A DNA stretch of 64,000 bases from Oxalobacteraceae bacterium AB_14 (GTDB taxonomy: Bacteria; Pseudomonadota; Gammaproteobacteria; Burkholderiales; Burkholderiaceae_D). The notes under the pieces were generated by a model that made no database searches, was not told the origin of the DNA, and worked only from the letters and a program-made list of their open reading frames with translations. The position numbers and the translations under genes were made by a program. The DNA lies in contig KB906725.1 in assembly GCA_000381565.1 (NCBI GenBank), positions 2,173,818-2,237,817 of the forward strand, written 5' to 3'. Every line of letters starts with the position of its first letter. The stretch's first letter is position 1. This document shows positions 1-8,245 of this stretch, piece after piece.

Positions 1-39
1 AAATTTTGTCACAGCAAAACGTACAACATACGATAACTA

Positions 40-564
40 TTAATTCAGCAAGAGCGGAAGAATGGTAGAAGTTAATGCGCCCGTTCCGACCTTTACTACA
101 AAGTTTGCAGTAGTGCTATTTGTGAAAGTATCCTCGTCATGTGTGACTGTGTAGGCATACTGCCCCACGGCACTTTTTGCTGGTATGGTCACCTTAACAA
201 CCGGGTTTTCGCATCCATAATACGTAATACCATTTGACAGCCATTGGCTTACGGTGACGCATGTTACAGGGCCGGAAAAATACGGCGTAGTTAATTGACT
301 TCCAGCATAAAGCTTGACTGGGAAATACAACACGTAGCATTTCACTGGCGCGCAAACCTGATAAAAATCATATTTCACGAGTACCCTTCCGACAAATTTC
401 ACATCGACGGTGGTGCTCGCATTCGGTTTCGCGACAGGAGAACTTGGTACCACAGTCATCGACGCAGCATATACCGATCCGGTCGCCAATATGCCAAGCA
501 AAATGCTAAGCGCCTTGATCGCCGATCGACGGGCGTTAATATTAAAAATTTCCAAAATTCGCAT
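40..564 (-). CDS. Small secreted hypothetical protein
   Basis: A 174-residue protein of unknown function. I chose the ATG at 564 because AGGAAG lies just upstream on the minus strand and a signal peptide follows at once (hydrophobic KALSILLGILATGSVYA, cleavage expected after the AYA-like site near residue 34). The frame is open 48 codons further upstream, but that part is basic and not signal-like. The mature part is rich in Thr, Val and Ser with evenly spaced beta-prone stretches and two Cys close together (VCAPVKC), which suggests a small extracytoplasmic beta-sandwich. This is inference; I recognise no family. Base composition is clearly more AT-rich than the genes after 2 kb, as in the next gene, so both may be recently acquired. 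Confidence 0.6.
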   Translation of the reverse strand: MRILEIFNINARRSAIKALSILLGILATGSVYAASMTVVPSSPVAKPNASTTVDVKFVGRVLVKYDFYQVCAPVKCYVLYFPVKLYAGSQLTTPYFSGPVTCVTVSQWLSNGITYYGCENPVVKVTIPAKSAVGQYAYTVTHDEDTFTNSTTANFVVKVGTGALTSTILPLLLN

Positions 565-819
565 AAGATGCTTCCTAATGTTCTTTAAAAAGTGCTTTAG
601 GCGGCCATTAAATTTCGCGCGCCACTTGTCACCGCAAGCCATACCACAGATCGCAGTCACCAATGACTGAAATTCACATTGATATTTGCTTTTGCGCAAA
701 AATCCCAAGGCAACCGCGCCATTCCCTTTAAGGATAAAGAATCAAATGGCGCGATTGTTTAGCAGCGATTTAGCTAATCGAAACCGAATTAGCTTACGCT
801 ACAAAAATACGAAATGCGA

Positions 820-1170
820 TCAGATAGGGAACGAGAACGAAACGCCAGCGGCACTTTCGCGGTCGCCCCAAACGTCGCAGTTGCCCGTCCCGGCTACATT
901 GACGATCAAGCCTTGCGCTTGTGCGGCAAGGATCGACGCGATCATTGCTTTGCCCGCTGCGCTGTTATTGTCGATGGCGAATTCATTGCTTGTTGCGCAT
1001 GCCGGACGGCCCGAGATCGTGCCAACGTTAAACGCCCACAGCGCGGCGCGGGTAGCGTTGACTGCGACGACCTTTCCGGCGGCGGAGCCGGCATATGCAT
1101 TGAAAGAGAACAGGGATAAGGCGGCCGCAGTAGTCAAGAGGGCGGCGCGGAATTTGGATGTGGTGGTCAT
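820..1170 (-). CDS. Small secreted hypothetical protein
   Basis: 116 residues. An N-terminal signal peptide is visible (MTTTSKFRAALLTTAAALSL, then SFNAYA) with likely cleavage after NAYA. The mature part is about 90 residues, small-residue rich, with two Cys (RPACAT and GNCDVW) that could form one disulfide. It probably acts in the periplasm or outside the cell. I do not recognise the family. It is transcribed in the same direction as the preceding secreted protein, about 250 bp away, so it is probably a separate unit. Confidence 0.55.
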   Translation of the reverse strand: MTTTSKFRAALLTTAAALSLFSFNAYAGSAAGKVVAVNATRAALWAFNVGTISGRPACATSNEFAIDNNSAAGKAMIASILAAQAQGLIVNVAGTGNCDVWGDRESAAGVSFSFPI

Positions 1171-1557
1171 AGATAAGGGGTCTAAAGTTGTTCCATGGTT
1201 ATCAAATCAAGGCCTCCGTCATAATCAGCGTCCGGAGGATTCGAAGTGCAAGCAAGAATGGAGGGGACATCAACAAAGGATGAATGCCAGCCGCACGTTC
1301 ACGCTTATCGCAGCCAGTAACTTCAGCAGCAATGGTTAGTATATTAGACAACATTGTATTTTTTGAAAAGAGAAACTTTTATTTTTTTTTGCAAGAAATA
1401 TGGATCACGGCGAAGCGCTTCGTGGACCCTTTCCCTCTCCGCTGGCAAGGGCTGCCAGAAATCGATATTTCTTGTATTGTTCTTTGCGAATATGGGCCGG
1501 AGTCATGCTCGGCATGGAGCGCGTGGCGCGGGCCAACAAGCGATGGGGGGCGACGCG
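1171..1557. other. Intergenic stretch without recognised genes
   Basis: About 390 bp with no convincing gene, RNA or repeat. Short open frames here lack ribosome binding sites and family-like residues. It contains an AT-rich patch near 1350-1395 that could hold a promoter; none can be assigned with confidence. Confidence 0.4.
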
Positions 1558-1798
1558 CTATTCGTGGTACCGTTGCGAGCGGCCGCCGTCGATCAGGAGG
1601 GTACTCCAGCCCGAGTGCGCGCGTGAGGCCGATCAGCGCTTGCTTGGCGATCGAGTAGGGAAGCAGCCGGGGATGACTTGTGGCTGTGGACCGACGGTGC
1701 GCGTGGCCAGGGTTTCCATCGCGGCGCGGTCGGAGACGTCCGCTTCGATGAAGATGGCGCGTTCCGGGCCCAGTTCGTCGGCGATGGCGCGGGCGTTG
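1558..1798 (-). pseudogene. Remnant of a short-chain dehydrogenase (SDR)
   Basis: Three pieces of a classical SDR lie in succession on the minus strand but in different frames: AIADELGPERAIFIEADVSD (the D-V motif that follows the cofactor fold), then YSIAKQALIGLTRALGLEY (the catalytic YxxxK helix), then LIDGGRSQRYHE followed by a stop, which is the usual SDR C-terminal segment. The Rossmann glycine motif, the NAG motif, the catalytic Ser strand and most of the C-terminal half are missing. The gene has suffered several internal deletions and cannot encode an enzyme. It abuts the aldo-keto reductase stub at 1799 without a spacer. Confidence 0.7.
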
Positions 1799-2008
1799 TT
1801 AGGGCGGGCCATAGTTGTTGGCCAGGTCGAAGTGCATGATACCCAGGTCGAAGGCGGTGCGCAGCATGTCGCGCTGCGAGGCGAGCGGATTGGCGTCGCC
1901 GAAGTTGTGCCACAGGCCGAGGGACATCAGCGGCAGTTTCAGGCCGCTGCGGCCGCAGCTGCGGTATTGCATGGCGTCGTAGCGTTGCGGCGATGCGAGG
2001 TAGGTCAT
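1799..2008 (-). pseudogene. Truncated aldo-keto reductase (YghZ/MgrA-type) N-terminus
   Basis: The ATG at 2008 starts 69 residues matching the N-terminus of YghZ-type L-glyceraldehyde-3-phosphate reductases: MTYLASPQRYDAMQYRSCGR, SLGLWHNFGD, and FDLGIMHFDLANNYGPP. The catalytic Asp of the FDLANNYGPP motif is present, but a stop follows directly after GPP, whereas the family is normally about 345 residues long. The catalytic Tyr is the last recognisable active-site residue and the rest of the barrel is gone. DNA after the stop belongs to an SDR remnant, so a deletion or recombination joined two broken oxidoreductase genes. Confidence 0.8.
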
Positions 2009-2190
2009 GTCGTGTAGGCTCCAGAGTGGAAGGGGGCGTGCGGGATTATAGGCATGCCGCTGAAATTTTGCCGTGCAATCCAGCCGTCGATTCTTGCAAA
2101 TCGTCGCCGTTGCTGGCGTTTCGTCGCATTCCGGCGGCTTGCCGGCCCGGGTTTGGGCATGCTGCATTTTTTTATGGCGGATGCGGCGAG

Positions 2191-4674
2191 ATGTTCAGAC
2201 TATCGTTTTCCATGATGCAGCGCGACTGGCGCGCGGGCGAGTTGCGGTTCTTGCTGGCGGCGCTGATGCTGTCGGTGGCGGCGCTGTCGTCGGTGAACTT
2301 CTTCACCGCGCGCATGGGCGCCGGCATCGCGCGCAACGCCAACCAGGTGCTGGCCGCCGACCTGGTGCTGGCCTCCGACCAGCCGCTGCCCGCCGACGTG
2401 CGCGCCGAAGCGCGGCGGCGCGGCCTGCGCTGCGCGGACACGGTCGCCATGCTGAACATGGCTGTCGCAGGCAGGGACGAGCAGGGCGTGTCGATGCTGG
2501 TCGCGCTCAAAAGCGTCAGCGACAGCTATCCCTTGCGCGGCCACCTGAAGCTGCGCCGCGACGGCCAGCCGGACGCCGTGGCCACGACCATGCCCGCGCC
2601 GGGCACCGTATGGGTCGATGCGACGCTGGCGGCGGCGCTGAACCTGCACGCCGGGTCCACGCTGCGCATCGGCGACCGCAGCCTGACGGTGGCCGGGGTG
2701 ATCGCCTCCGAGCCCGACGCCGCCGCATCCTTCGTGACGCTGGCGCCGCGCGCCATGATCTCCAGCGCCGACCTGATGTCCACCAATCTGCTGCAGCAGC
2801 ATGCCATCGCCACCTACCGCCTGCTGCTGGCGGGCGAACCGGCGCAGGTGGCCGGCTTCGAACAATGGCTCAAGGCGCACATCGCCGCCACGCCCAGGCT
2901 GGGTATCGACATCCGTTCGCTGGCGTCGATGGGCAAGGACAGCCAGTCCATGCAGGATCAGGTGCGGCAGTTCCTGTCGCTGGCCAGTTTGTTGTCGGCG
3001 CTGTTGGCAGGGATAGCGGTGGCGATGGCGGCCGGCCGCTTCATGCAGCGCCACGTCGACGCCTGCGCCGTGCTGCGCTGCCTGGGCCAGACGCAGTCGC
3101 AGCAGACGCGCATGTATCTGCTGGAGTTCCTGATGCTGGGCGTGGCCGGCAGCGTGGCCGGTGTGTTGCTGGGCTTTGGCTGCCACTTCGTGCTGCTGGA
3201 ATGGCTGGGCAAGCTGGTCGACGCCGACCTGCCGCCGCCCGGCTGGCAACCGGCGCTGCAAGGACTGGCGGCGGGACTGCTGCTGCTGCTTGGCTTCGCG
3301 CTGCCGCCGCTGCTCCAGCTGCGCAATGTGTCGCAGGTGCGGCTGCTGCGCCGCGAGCAGGAAGCACCGCAGGCGCGCACCGTCGCCGCCTATGCGCTGG
3401 GCGCCGCCGGCTTCACCGCCTTGCTGGTGTGGCAGACCGGGGATGTAATGCTGGGCCTGGTGGCGGCGGTCGGCTTCGCGCTGTGCGGAGGCGGGTTTGG
3501 CCTGGTGGCATGGCTGGGCATCGGTTCGCTGGCGCGGCTGCGTCGCCTGTTCAACCATCCCGCCTGGCGCTTCGCCATCACCGACCTGCGCCGCCGCCCG
3601 GCGGCCAGCGTGACGCAGATCGTCGCGCTGGCGCTGGGACTAACCGCCTTGCTGCTGCTGACGGTGGTGCGCGGCGACCTGCTGGCGGCCTGGCGCCAGG
3701 CCACGCCGGACGGCGCGCCGAATCACTACATCATCAACATCCAGCCGGACCAGCAGCAGGAGCTGGCGGCGCGCCTGGCGAAATACGGCCGGCCGCGGAT
3801 GCATGTGCTGAGCCGCGGGCGCCTGATCGGCATCAACGGCAAGCCCGCCAGCTCGGAGGATCCGCGCGCGAAGGAGATGGTCGAGCGCGAACTGGAAATC
3901 GAACAGGCCGGCCTGCTGCGCGCGCCCAACACCGTCACCGCCGGCCGCTGGTACGACGGCGTCGCGGCGGAGGTGTCGGTTGATCAAGGCATCGCCGAAA
4001 TCCTCGGCGTCAAGCTGGGCGACACCCTGAGCTTCGACGTGGCCGGCGAAACGCTGGAAGTCAAGGCCACCAGCCTGCGCAAGATCGACTGGCGTTCGCA
4101 CCAGGTGGGCGCGGCGTTCCAGGTGGCGCCCAGGCTGATGGCCGGCATGCCGATGACGCTGGCGACGACGGTGCACGTGCCGGCCAGCGACCGGCGCTTC
4201 GCCTACCTGCTGGCGCGCGACTATCCGAACCTGAGCGTGTTCGATATCAGCGCCTTCATCCAGCGCATGCAGGATACGCTGGCGCAGGTCAGCGCGGCGG
4301 TCGAATTCCTGTTCGGGTTCACGCTGATATCGGGATTGCTGGTACTGTACGCTGCGATGGCGGGATCGCTGGATGCGCGCAAGCGCCAGGCGGCCCTGCT
4401 GCGCGCCCTGGGCGCCACGCGCAGGCAGCTGTCGCAGGCCCAGTGGATAGAACATCTGCTGACCGGCGCCCTGGCGGGCTTGCTGGCGGCGGGCGGCGCC
4501 ACGGCCGCCAGCTGGGCGCTGGCGCGCTTCAGCTTTCACCTGGAATGGCAATGGTCGCCGCTGTTGTGGATAGCCGGCCTGGCCGCCGGTGCGCTGTGCG
4601 CGCTGTTGGGCGGCGGGGCGGGTCTGCGCGGCGTGTTGAACCAGCCGCCATTACTCAGTCTTCGGGAAACTTAG
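2191..4674 (+). CDS. ybbP: YbbP-type ABC transporter permease (FtsX/MacB fold)
   Basis: 827 residues. An inner-membrane permease with the architecture of YbbP: an N-terminal membrane helix (LRFLLAALMLSVAALSSVNF), a large periplasmic domain, a first FtsX-like membrane block (about residues 255-460), a second periplasmic domain and a C-terminal FtsX block (FLFGFTLISGLLVLYAAMAG and onwards). The first Met after the upstream non-coding region is at 2191; an earlier in-frame start would put a sequence without membrane character in front of it. The ATPase gene follows 8 bp downstream, so they form a transporter of the lipoprotein/peptide export type. The exact substrate is unknown. It is slightly longer than E. 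coli YbbP, as is usual in Burkholderiales. Confidence 0.85.
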   Translation: MFRLSFSMMQRDWRAGELRFLLAALMLSVAALSSVNFFTARMGAGIARNANQVLAADLVLASDQPLPADVRAEARRRGLRCADTVAMLNMAVAGRDEQGVSMLVALKSVSDSYPLRGHLKLRRDGQPDAVATTMPAPGTVWVDATLAAALNLHAGSTLRIGDRSLTVAGVIASEPDAAASFVTLAPRAMISSADLMSTNLLQQHAIATYRLLLAGEPAQVAGFEQWLKAHIAATPRLGIDIRSLASMGKDSQSMQDQVRQFLSLASLLSALLAGIAVAMAAGRFMQRHVDACAVLRCLGQTQSQQTRMYLLEFLMLGVAGSVAGVLLGFGCHFVLLEWLGKLVDADLPPPGWQPALQGLAAGLLLLLGFALPPLLQLRNVSQVRLLRREQEAPQARTVAAYALGAAGFTALLVWQTGDVMLGLVAAVGFALCGGGFGLVAWLGIGSLARLRRLFNHPAWRFAITDLRRRPAASVTQIVALALGLTALLLLTVVRGDLLAAWRQATPDGAPNHYIINIQPDQQQELAARLAKYGRPRMHVLSRGRLIGINGKPASSEDPRAKEMVERELEIEQAGLLRAPNTVTAGRWYDGVAAEVSVDQGIAEILGVKLGDTLSFDVAGETLEVKATSLRKIDWRSHQVGAAFQVAPRLMAGMPMTLATTVHVPASDRRFAYLLARDYPNLSVFDISAFIQRMQDTLAQVSAAVEFLFGFTLISGLLVLYAAMAGSLDARKRQAALLRALGATRRQLSQAQWIEHLLTGALAGLLAAGGATAASWALARFSFHLEWQWSPLLWIAGLAAGALCALLGGGAGLRGVLNQPPLLSLRET

Positions 4675-4682
4675 GAGTAGCA

Positions 4683-5384
4683 ATGACCAATATGAATCTC
4701 GCCGCCAGCCTGCTGCGGCCCGCGATCGCTGTAAAAAACCTGTGCAAGCGGGTGGCCGACGCCACCGGCGAACTGACCATCCTGCACGACGTCGATTTGA
4801 CGGTGCAATCCGGCGAGACGCTGGCCATCGTCGGCGCTTCCGGCTCCGGCAAGTCGACGCTGCTGGGCATACTGGCGGGGCTGGACTTGCCGACCAGCGG
4901 CACGGTGGAGCTGGAGAACACCGACATTTTCCAGCTCACCGAGGATGGCCGCGCCGTGTTCCGGCAGCAGAACGTGGGCTTTGTGTTCCAGTCGTTCCAG
5001 CTGCTGCCGCATCTGACGGCGCTGGAGAATGTGATGCTGCCGCTGGAGCTGCGCGGCGAAGGGCAGGCCGGCGAGAAGGCGAAGGCGATGCTGGAGCGGG
5101 TAGGCTTGTCGGCGCGCCTGCGGCACTATCCCAAGTACATGTCCGGCGGCGAGCAGCAGCGGGTGGCGCTGGCGCGCGCCTTTGTCTGCGAGCCGCCGCT
5201 GCTGCTGGCCGACGAACCGACCGGCGCGCTCGACGCGGCGACCGGCGCGGCGGTGATCGAATTGATGTTCGCGCTCAATCGCGAACGCGGCTCGACGCTG
5301 GTGATGGTCACCCACGATCTGTCGATCGCCGCGCGCTGCGGCAGAACCGTAACCATGACCGCGGGCCGCCTGGGCCACGCTTGA
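4683..5384 (+). CDS. ybbA: YbbA-type ABC transporter ATP-binding protein
   Basis: 233 residues, the normal size for a LolD/YbbA-class ATPase. Walker A GASGSGKST is at residues 51-59, the Q-loop at about VFQSFQ (101-106), the ABC signature MSGGEQQR at 153-160 and Walker B LLLADEPT at 173-180, with the switch His in VTHD near the end. It energises the permease encoded 8 bp upstream and is co-transcribed with it and with the periplasmic protein that follows. The gene order here is permease then ATPase, the reverse of E. coli. Confidence 0.9.
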   Translation: MTNMNLAASLLRPAIAVKNLCKRVADATGELTILHDVDLTVQSGETLAIVGASGSGKSTLLGILAGLDLPTSGTVELENTDIFQLTEDGRAVFRQQNVGFVFQSFQLLPHLTALENVMLPLELRGEGQAGEKAKAMLERVGLSARLRHYPKYMSGGEQQRVALARAFVCEPPLLLADEPTGALDAATGAAVIELMFALNRERGSTLVMVTHDLSIAARCGRTVTMTAGRLGHA

Positions 5385-5397
5385 GAAAGAGGACCGA

Positions 5398-6153
5398 ATG
5401 CGTTTGTCACGTCTGATGTTGATCCCGGTGCTGGCGCTGGCCGGCGCCGCCGCCCATGCCGACGGCCTGGCCGATTTGAAGGCCGCGCTGGAGCGCCTGC
5501 AGGAACCGGTGCCGTTGAAGGCCTCGCTCGATTCGAGCGTATGGCGCCGCAACGGCGAAGGCAAGGATGCCGATGAAACCAGCGGCCAGGCGGTCGTCGC
5601 CATCGAGGATGGGCCGCGCGGCATGCAGCTCAGCTACAGCCGCGAGATGCTGGCCAGACTGGATGCCGAGGCATTGAGCGTGGCGCGCAATCCCAACGCC
5701 AAGACGCCGACCTTGAACGCCGCCCGCGAATTCAGCCCGACCGACCTGCGGCCGATGATTTCGGCGGCCGGCAGCCTGTCGCGCATGCTGGAGAAGACCA
5801 GTTTCCTGGCCGAGAAGGCCGACGTCTACCAGGGCAAGCCGGCGCGCATGCTGAGCTTCGCGCAAGGCATCGACGCGCTGGCCGACCGCGATCGCAAATA
5901 CGTCAAGGAATTCGACGGCCGCCTGCACGTATGGATCGCGGCCGACGGCACGCCGCTGGCCAGCCGCATCACGCAGAACGTCTACGGCCGCGCCTTCATC
6001 GTCGTCACCTTCGAGGCCAGGAATGAGGAGTCCAGCGTCTACGCGCTGGCTGGCAACCGGCTGGTGTCGATCCGCAAGGAGAGCCACAACACCGCCTCCG
6101 GCGCCGGCGAGAAGAGCGACTTCAAGACCGTCAAAACCCTGCAGCTGCAATAG
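5398..6153 (+). CDS. Periplasmic protein of the ybbAP operon
   Basis: 251 residues with a signal peptide (MRLSRLMLIPVLALAGAAAHA, cleaved after AHA). It starts 13 bp after the ATPase gene, preceded by AAGAGGA, so it belongs to the same operon. The mature protein begins with a helical segment (LADLKAALERLQ), then alternates beta-type stretches such as GQAVVAIEDG and LHVWIAADGTPLASRI. That pattern resembles lipid-binding or outer-membrane sorting folds. Function is unknown; the likely inference is a periplasmic partner or substrate-handling protein for the exporter. The operon ends at a strong hairpin directly after the stop codon. Confidence 0.7.
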   Translation: MRLSRLMLIPVLALAGAAAHADGLADLKAALERLQEPVPLKASLDSSVWRRNGEGKDADETSGQAVVAIEDGPRGMQLSYSREMLARLDAEALSVARNPNAKTPTLNAAREFSPTDLRPMISAAGSLSRMLEKTSFLAEKADVYQGKPARMLSFAQGIDALADRDRKYVKEFDGRLHVWIAADGTPLASRITQNVYGRAFIVVTFEARNEESSVYALAGNRLVSIRKESHNTASGAGEKSDFKTVKTLQLQ

Positions 6154-6211
6154 AAAAAGCCCCGTCGGCACCGAGCGCGATCTTGAGCGCGTTCAGGCCG
6201 GCGGGGCTTTT
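6154..6211. terminator. Bidirectional terminator after the ybbAP operon
   Basis: AAAAAGCCCCG at 6154-6164 pairs with CGGGGCTTTT at 6202-6211, extended by TCGG/CCGG, with a smaller GCGC hairpin in the loop. The A-run and T-run on either side fit termination in both directions, serving the operon on the plus strand and possibly transcripts leaving sodB on the minus strand. Confidence 0.7.
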
Positions 6212-6238
6212 CATTTGCAGTCCAGGAGACAGCTCAAG

Positions 6239-6320
6239 CGTCATTCCCGCGTACGCGGGAATCCATGCTGCGTCTTTGACCATGCGGCGTATGGGTTCCC
6301 GCTTTCGCGGGAACGACCGC
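6239..6320. repeat. REP-like palindrome pair (family A)
   Basis: Two inverted-repeat units face each other: TTCCCGCGTACGCGGGAA near 6244 and TTCCCGCTTTCGCGGGAA near 6296, flanked by ATCCATGC and ATGGG. The same unit recurs at 20443, 24275 and 42054 between other genes, so this is a dispersed REP/BIME-type element. It lies just downstream of the sodB stop. Confidence 0.75.
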
Positions 6321-6326
6321 GGTGGC

Positions 6327-6905
6327 TCAGGCGAAGTTCGCGGCTGCGAAGTCCCAGTTGGCCAGCTTGAAGAAGGTCTCGACATACTTGGGACGGACGT
6401 TGCGGTAGTCGATGTAGTAGGCGTGCTCCCACAGGTCGCAGGTCAGCAGCGCCTTGGCGTCGGTGGTCAGCGGGGTGGCGGCGTTGGAGGTGTTGACGAT
6501 GTCCAGGGAACCGTCGGCCTTTTTCACCAGCCAGGTCCAGCTCGAACCGAAGTTGCCTACGCACGACTTGGTGAACTCTTCCTTGAACTTGTCGAACGAA
6601 CCCCACTTGGCGTTGATCGCGTCGGCCAGCGCGCCGTCCGGTGCGCCTTTGCCGTTCGGGGTCAGGCCGTTCCAGTAGAAGGTGTGGTTCCATACCTGGG
6701 CGGAGTTGTTGAAGATGCCGCCGGACGATTTCTTGACGATCTCTTCCAGGGACAGGTTCTCGAACTCGGTACCCTTGATCAGGTTGTTCAGGTTGGTCAC
6801 ATACGTTTGATGATGCTTGCCGTAGTGGTATTCCAGCGTTTCTTGCGAGATGTGCGGCGCCAGGGCGTCGATTGCATACGGCAGTGGTGGCAGGGTATGT
6901 TCCAT
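6327..6905 (-). CDS. sodB: Iron superoxide dismutase
   Basis: 192 residues, converting superoxide to peroxide and oxygen in the cytoplasm. The start at 6905 is preceded by AAAAGGAAGAACA and gives MEHTLPPLPYAIDALAPHIS, the standard SodB N-terminus. The four metal ligands are visible: His27 (EYHYGKHH), His74 (AQVWNHTFYW), Asp157 and His161 (CDLWEHAYYIDY). Context around the ligands (FNNSAQVWNHTFYWNGL) is that of Fe-type enzymes. It is monocistronic, with a REP pair behind it. Confidence 0.95.
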   Translation of the reverse strand: MEHTLPPLPYAIDALAPHISQETLEYHYGKHHQTYVTNLNNLIKGTEFENLSLEEIVKKSSGGIFNNSAQVWNHTFYWNGLTPNGKGAPDGALADAINAKWGSFDKFKEEFTKSCVGNFGSSWTWLVKKADGSLDIVNTSNAATPLTTDAKALLTCDLWEHAYYIDYRNVRPKYVETFFKLANWDFAAANFA

Positions 6906-7031
6906 TGTTCTTCCTTTTGTTGGTTTGACGATGTGAAAAAGATCGAGGTGATTCTTGCCGAAACGTCCGTCATTGTAAAGCGGTTGGGGCTTCGCTGCAG
7001 AAAACACCGGTATTCCGTGTGGCTACTGCGG

Positions 7032-8051
7032 TCAGCGCACGCGCCGCGTGGTTTCGCGCACGATCAGCTCCAGCGGCGGCACTTCGCCCCGTGCTTCCTC
7101 GCCGTTGATGATGCGCAGCAGCGCCTGGGTGGCGATGCGGCCGATGTCGTACAAGGGCTGGCGTATAGTCGTCAGAGGCGGCGTGGTATATGAGGAACCG
7201 GGCAAATCGTCGAAGCCGACCAGCGAGATGTCGTCCGGCACGCGGATGCCCTTGCGGTACAGCGCCAGCCGCGCGCCATACGCGCTCAGGTCGTTGGCGG
7301 CGAAGACGGCGGTAAATTGCTGGTGCGTGTCGAACAGGCGGTTCATGGCCAGCATGCCGCTGGACTCGTGGTAATTGCCCTCGACGATCAGGTTCTGGTC
7401 CGGCTCGATGTGCGCCTCGCTCAGCGCGCGGGTGTAGCCGGCCAGGCGCTCGGCGGCGTCGATGTTGTTGGCCGGGCCGGAGATGAAGGCGATCTTGCGG
7501 TGGCCCAGCTCGATCAGGTGGTGGACCGCCAGGTAGGCGCCCGATTCGTTGTCCAGCTTGAAGCCCAGGGCGCTGCGGGTCTGCAGCGCGCGGCCGGTGG
7601 AGACGATCGGGCGCTGGCTGGAAAAGGCCAGCACGGCCTGGTCCGACATGCGGCCCGACAGCAGGATGATGCCGTCGACCTTGCGCGCCAGCAGCAGGCG
7701 CATGCGGTCCGCTTCCTCTTCCGCGTTCCAGTGGCCGCTGACGATCACCGAGGCGTAGCCGGTGCCCTTGAGCCCGTCGTCCACGCCGCGCAGCGTTTCG
7801 TCGAAGAAGGGCGAGGAGATGTCCTGCACCACGATGCCGATGGTCATCGAGCGGCCTTTTTTCAGGCCCTGCGCCATCTGGTTGGGCGCGAACTTCATCT
7901 TGTCGATGGCTGCCAGCACGGCCAGGCGCTTGTCGTCCGACACCTTGGCGGTGCCGTTGAGGATGCGCGACACGGTGCTGGGCGATACTCCCGCCTGGCG
8001 TGCAACATCCATCAGGGTCGATGGGCCGGAGGAGTGAGGGATGTCTGCCAA
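7032..8051 (-). CDS. LacI-family transcriptional regulator of the glucan/glucose locus
   Basis: 339 residues with the TTG at 8051 as start: AGGA lies 6-7 nt upstream and the length fits the family. The N-terminal helix-turn-helix is TLMDVARQAGVSPSTVSRIL (about residues 12-31), followed by the hinge (FAPNQMAQGLKKGRS) and a periplasmic-binding-protein-like sensor domain (IGIVVQDISSPFFDETLRGV to the end). It is divergent from glucokinase, with two LacI-type palindromes in the space between. It most likely represses glk and perhaps the downstream glucan genes in response to a sugar. The effector is unknown. An ATG further upstream (near 8099) would add a basic tail without family support. Confidence 0.88.
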   Translation of the reverse strand: MADIPHSSGPSTLMDVARQAGVSPSTVSRILNGTAKVSDDKRLAVLAAIDKMKFAPNQMAQGLKKGRSMTIGIVVQDISSPFFDETLRGVDDGLKGTGYASVIVSGHWNAEEEADRMRLLLARKVDGIILLSGRMSDQAVLAFSSQRPIVSTGRALQTRSALGFKLDNESGAYLAVHHLIELGHRKIAFISGPANNIDAAERLAGYTRALSEAHIEPDQNLIVEGNYHESSGMLAMNRLFDTHQQFTAVFAANDLSAYGARLALYRKGIRVPDDISLVGFDDLPGSSYTTPPLTTIRQPLYDIGRIATQALLRIINGEEARGEVPPLELIVRETTRRVR

Positions 8052-8070
8052 GGTGAGTCCTGTTCTTATC

Positions 8071-8084
8071 TGAAAACCTTTTCG
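8071..8084. promoter_or_regulatory. Probable LacI-type operator near the regulator start
   Basis: TGAAAACCTTTTCG lies 20 bp upstream of the lacI-type start codon and is an imperfect copy of the perfect palindrome at 8182. Position suggests autoregulation. Binding by this regulator is inferred. Confidence 0.5.
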
Positions 8085-8181
8085 CCGGAAGATTACCATA
8101 AATTTTGCGGCTTTCCGCCAAATCCACCCTTGATCCCGCATTGACTTTCATCCGCGTACGGTATTTAATGAAAACGGTGCT

Positions 8182-8195
8182 TGAAAACGTTTTCA
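8182..8195. promoter_or_regulatory. LacI-type operator upstream of glucokinase
   Basis: TGAAAACGTTTTCA is a perfect 14-bp palindrome with the central CG typical of LacI/GalR operators. It sits 50 bp upstream of the glk ATG, within the expected promoter. A further half-site (TGAAAACGG) occurs at 8169. It is the best candidate for the binding site of the divergent LacI-family regulator. Confidence 0.65.
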
Positions 8196-8245
8196 TGAAC
8201 GACGTGGCATATAATCAAGCGGCCGGAAATAATAAGGAAGAGACC

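Noticed and set aside
686..1339. Plus-strand frames across the small secreted gene at 820-1170
   Set aside because: The minus-strand product has a clean signal peptide; the plus-strand translations look random.
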